Positions 6,863 through 7,449 of a stretch of DNA of 7,449 nucleotides are shown one piece after another. The DNA is from Opitutia bacterium. GTDB lineage: Bacteria > Verrucomicrobiota > Verrucomicrobiia > Opitutales > Opitutaceae. Below the pieces are notes generated by a model. The model searched no databases, was not told where the DNA came from, and saw only the letters and a program-made list of their open reading frames with translations. Positions within the stretch are counted from its first letter, which is position 1. Every line of letters starts with the position of its first letter. A program made the translations under genes and the position numbers. The stretch covers positions 1 to 7,449 of the forward strand of contig PMKA01000122.1 of NCBI GenBank assembly GCA_003157575.1, given 5' to 3'.

Positions 6863-6898
6863 CAGCAGCCTGTCGGGCTTTGCCCTCCATGCTGCTAG
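6859..6898. terminator. Inverted repeat between convergent genes, probable bidirectional terminator
   Basis: CTAGCAGCA (6859-6867) pairs perfectly with TGCTGCTAG (6890-6898). Inside the 22-base loop a second short hairpin, GGGC-TTT-GCCC (6875-6885), can form. The structure reads the same from both strands and lies exactly between two converging genes. The TAG stop of the plus gene (6860-6862) is in the left arm, and the TAG stop of the minus gene (6895-6897) is in the right arm. No T-tract follows on either side, so efficient intrinsic termination is not certain. Confidence 0.55.
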
Positions 6899-7449
6899 CG
6901 GGCGGGCTGGGACGCCACCGGCGAGGTCGCGGGAGCCAGATATTTGTCGAGAAAGGTTTCCAGACGCCTGTAGAAATCGATCCGGGCCTTTTCGCTGCGA
7001 AACCCGTGGCCCTCGTTGTCCTCGTGGATGTACTCGTAGGTCTTCCCGTATTTCTTTAGCTCCCGCTCCAGCTCATCCCAGTTCTTGATCTTCACCCGGG
7101 GATCGTTCTCCCCATACGCGTGAAACGTGGGGATCTTGATCCGGGAAACAAAGTTCACCGGCGACTGGGAATCGAGGGTCTTCTTGTCATCGCCGATCAT
7201 ATTGCGATAAAAGGCCTTGCCACTCTCTGATTCTTCGGACTGCCAGTTCGAGATCAACGTCAGATCCGACACTCCGACGTAGTTGACCGCGCACCGGTAC
7301 AGATCGGGGGTGAACACCGCGCCGGCAAGGGCCGCATATCCTCCATAGCTGGCTCCATAGATGCAAATCCGGTCCGGGTCCGCGATGCCATTGTCCACCG
7401 CCCACTTCACCGCATCAGTTAAATCGTCCTGCATCTTGCGGCCCCATTC
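6895..7449 (-). CDS. S9 family (prolyl oligopeptidase) serine peptidase, C-terminal part (runs off right edge)
   Basis: The frame is open through the right edge (five codons, EWGRK, precede the first visible Met), so the gene starts outside the window; 184 residues are visible. This is the alpha/beta-hydrolase catalytic domain of the family, which cleaves oligopeptides or N-acylated peptides. The full catalytic triad is visible: Ser34 in GASYGG, Asp116 in YGENDPRV and His148 in NEGHGF (numbered from the first visible residue). The segment GRKMQDDLTDAVKW before the nucleophile is characteristic of the S9 acylaminoacyl-peptidase/DPP-like branch. The N-terminal beta-propeller and any signal peptide are missing, so location (cytoplasm or periplasm) and substrate are unknown. 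The last residues (APATSPVASQPAR) form a Pro/Ala/Ser-rich tail. The stop codon lies in the inverted repeat shared with the convergent gene. Confidence 0.95.
   Translation of the reverse strand, partial: EWGRKMQDDLTDAVKWAVDNGIADPDRICIYGASYGGYAALAGAVFTPDLYRCAVNYVGVSDLTLISNWQSEESESGKAFYRNMIGDDKKTLDSQSPVNFVSRIKIPTFHAYGENDPRVKIKNWDELERELKKYGKTYEYIHEDNEGHGFRSEKARIDFYRRLETFLDKYLAPATSPVASQPAR

Noticed and set aside
1..7449. Defence island, mobile element, CRISPR array or biosynthetic cluster
   Set aside because: All clear genes are ordinary chromosomal envelope or metabolic families; there is no transposase, integrase, terminal inverted repeat, spaced repeat array or toxin-antitoxin-like pair.

Overview
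The window is a GC-rich (about 60-70% over most of its length), densely coded stretch of a bacterial chromosome. Six genes are clear and a seventh is a likely small secreted protein. A signal-peptide lipoprotein, a DsbD with a periplasmic domain and a CHASE2 receptor all point to a Gram-negative, diderm organism. Weak or absent Shine-Dalgarno sequences, a TTG start, ScsB-type DsbD architecture and a CTCCAAA/TTCCAAA heptamer array would fit the Verrucomicrobiota/PVC group. That placement is inference from general impression, not a database result.

Layout, left to right. 1-743 (minus): N-terminal part of a membrane-anchored CHASE2 sensor protein whose output domain lies outside the window. 903-1865 (minus): 2-dehydropantoate 2-reductase family protein (panE/apbA) with a TTG start. 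1866-2169: divergent intergenic region with a 13-bp exact direct repeat that reaches into the panE start. 2170-2589 (plus): small outer-membrane lipoprotein resembling YcfL/DUF1425. 2755-4095 (plus): complete NorM-type MATE efflux transporter. 4214-6316 (plus): complete three-part DsbD thiol:disulfide interchange protein (periplasmic domain, eight-helix membrane domain, C-terminal thioredoxin domain). 6351-6384: hairpin terminator. 6458-6862 (plus): short secreted protein of unknown function. 6895-7449 (minus): C-terminal catalytic part of an S9 prolyl-oligopeptidase-family serine peptidase, convergent with the previous gene. A shared inverted repeat, 6859-6898, contains both stop codons.

How the genes fit together. 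The four plus-strand genes are separated by gaps of 118-165 bases and do not look like one tight operon. Most products act in the envelope: lipoprotein, efflux pump, periplasmic redox supply, secreted protein, sensor and possibly the peptidase. No shared pathway is evident. I see no mobile element, CRISPR array, RNA gene, phage gene or recognisable defence system. I do not think the window contains a clearly new multi-gene system. The best leads are the heptamer repeat absorbed in frame into dsbD, the stop codons embedded in an inverted repeat, and the orphan secreted protein beside dsbD.
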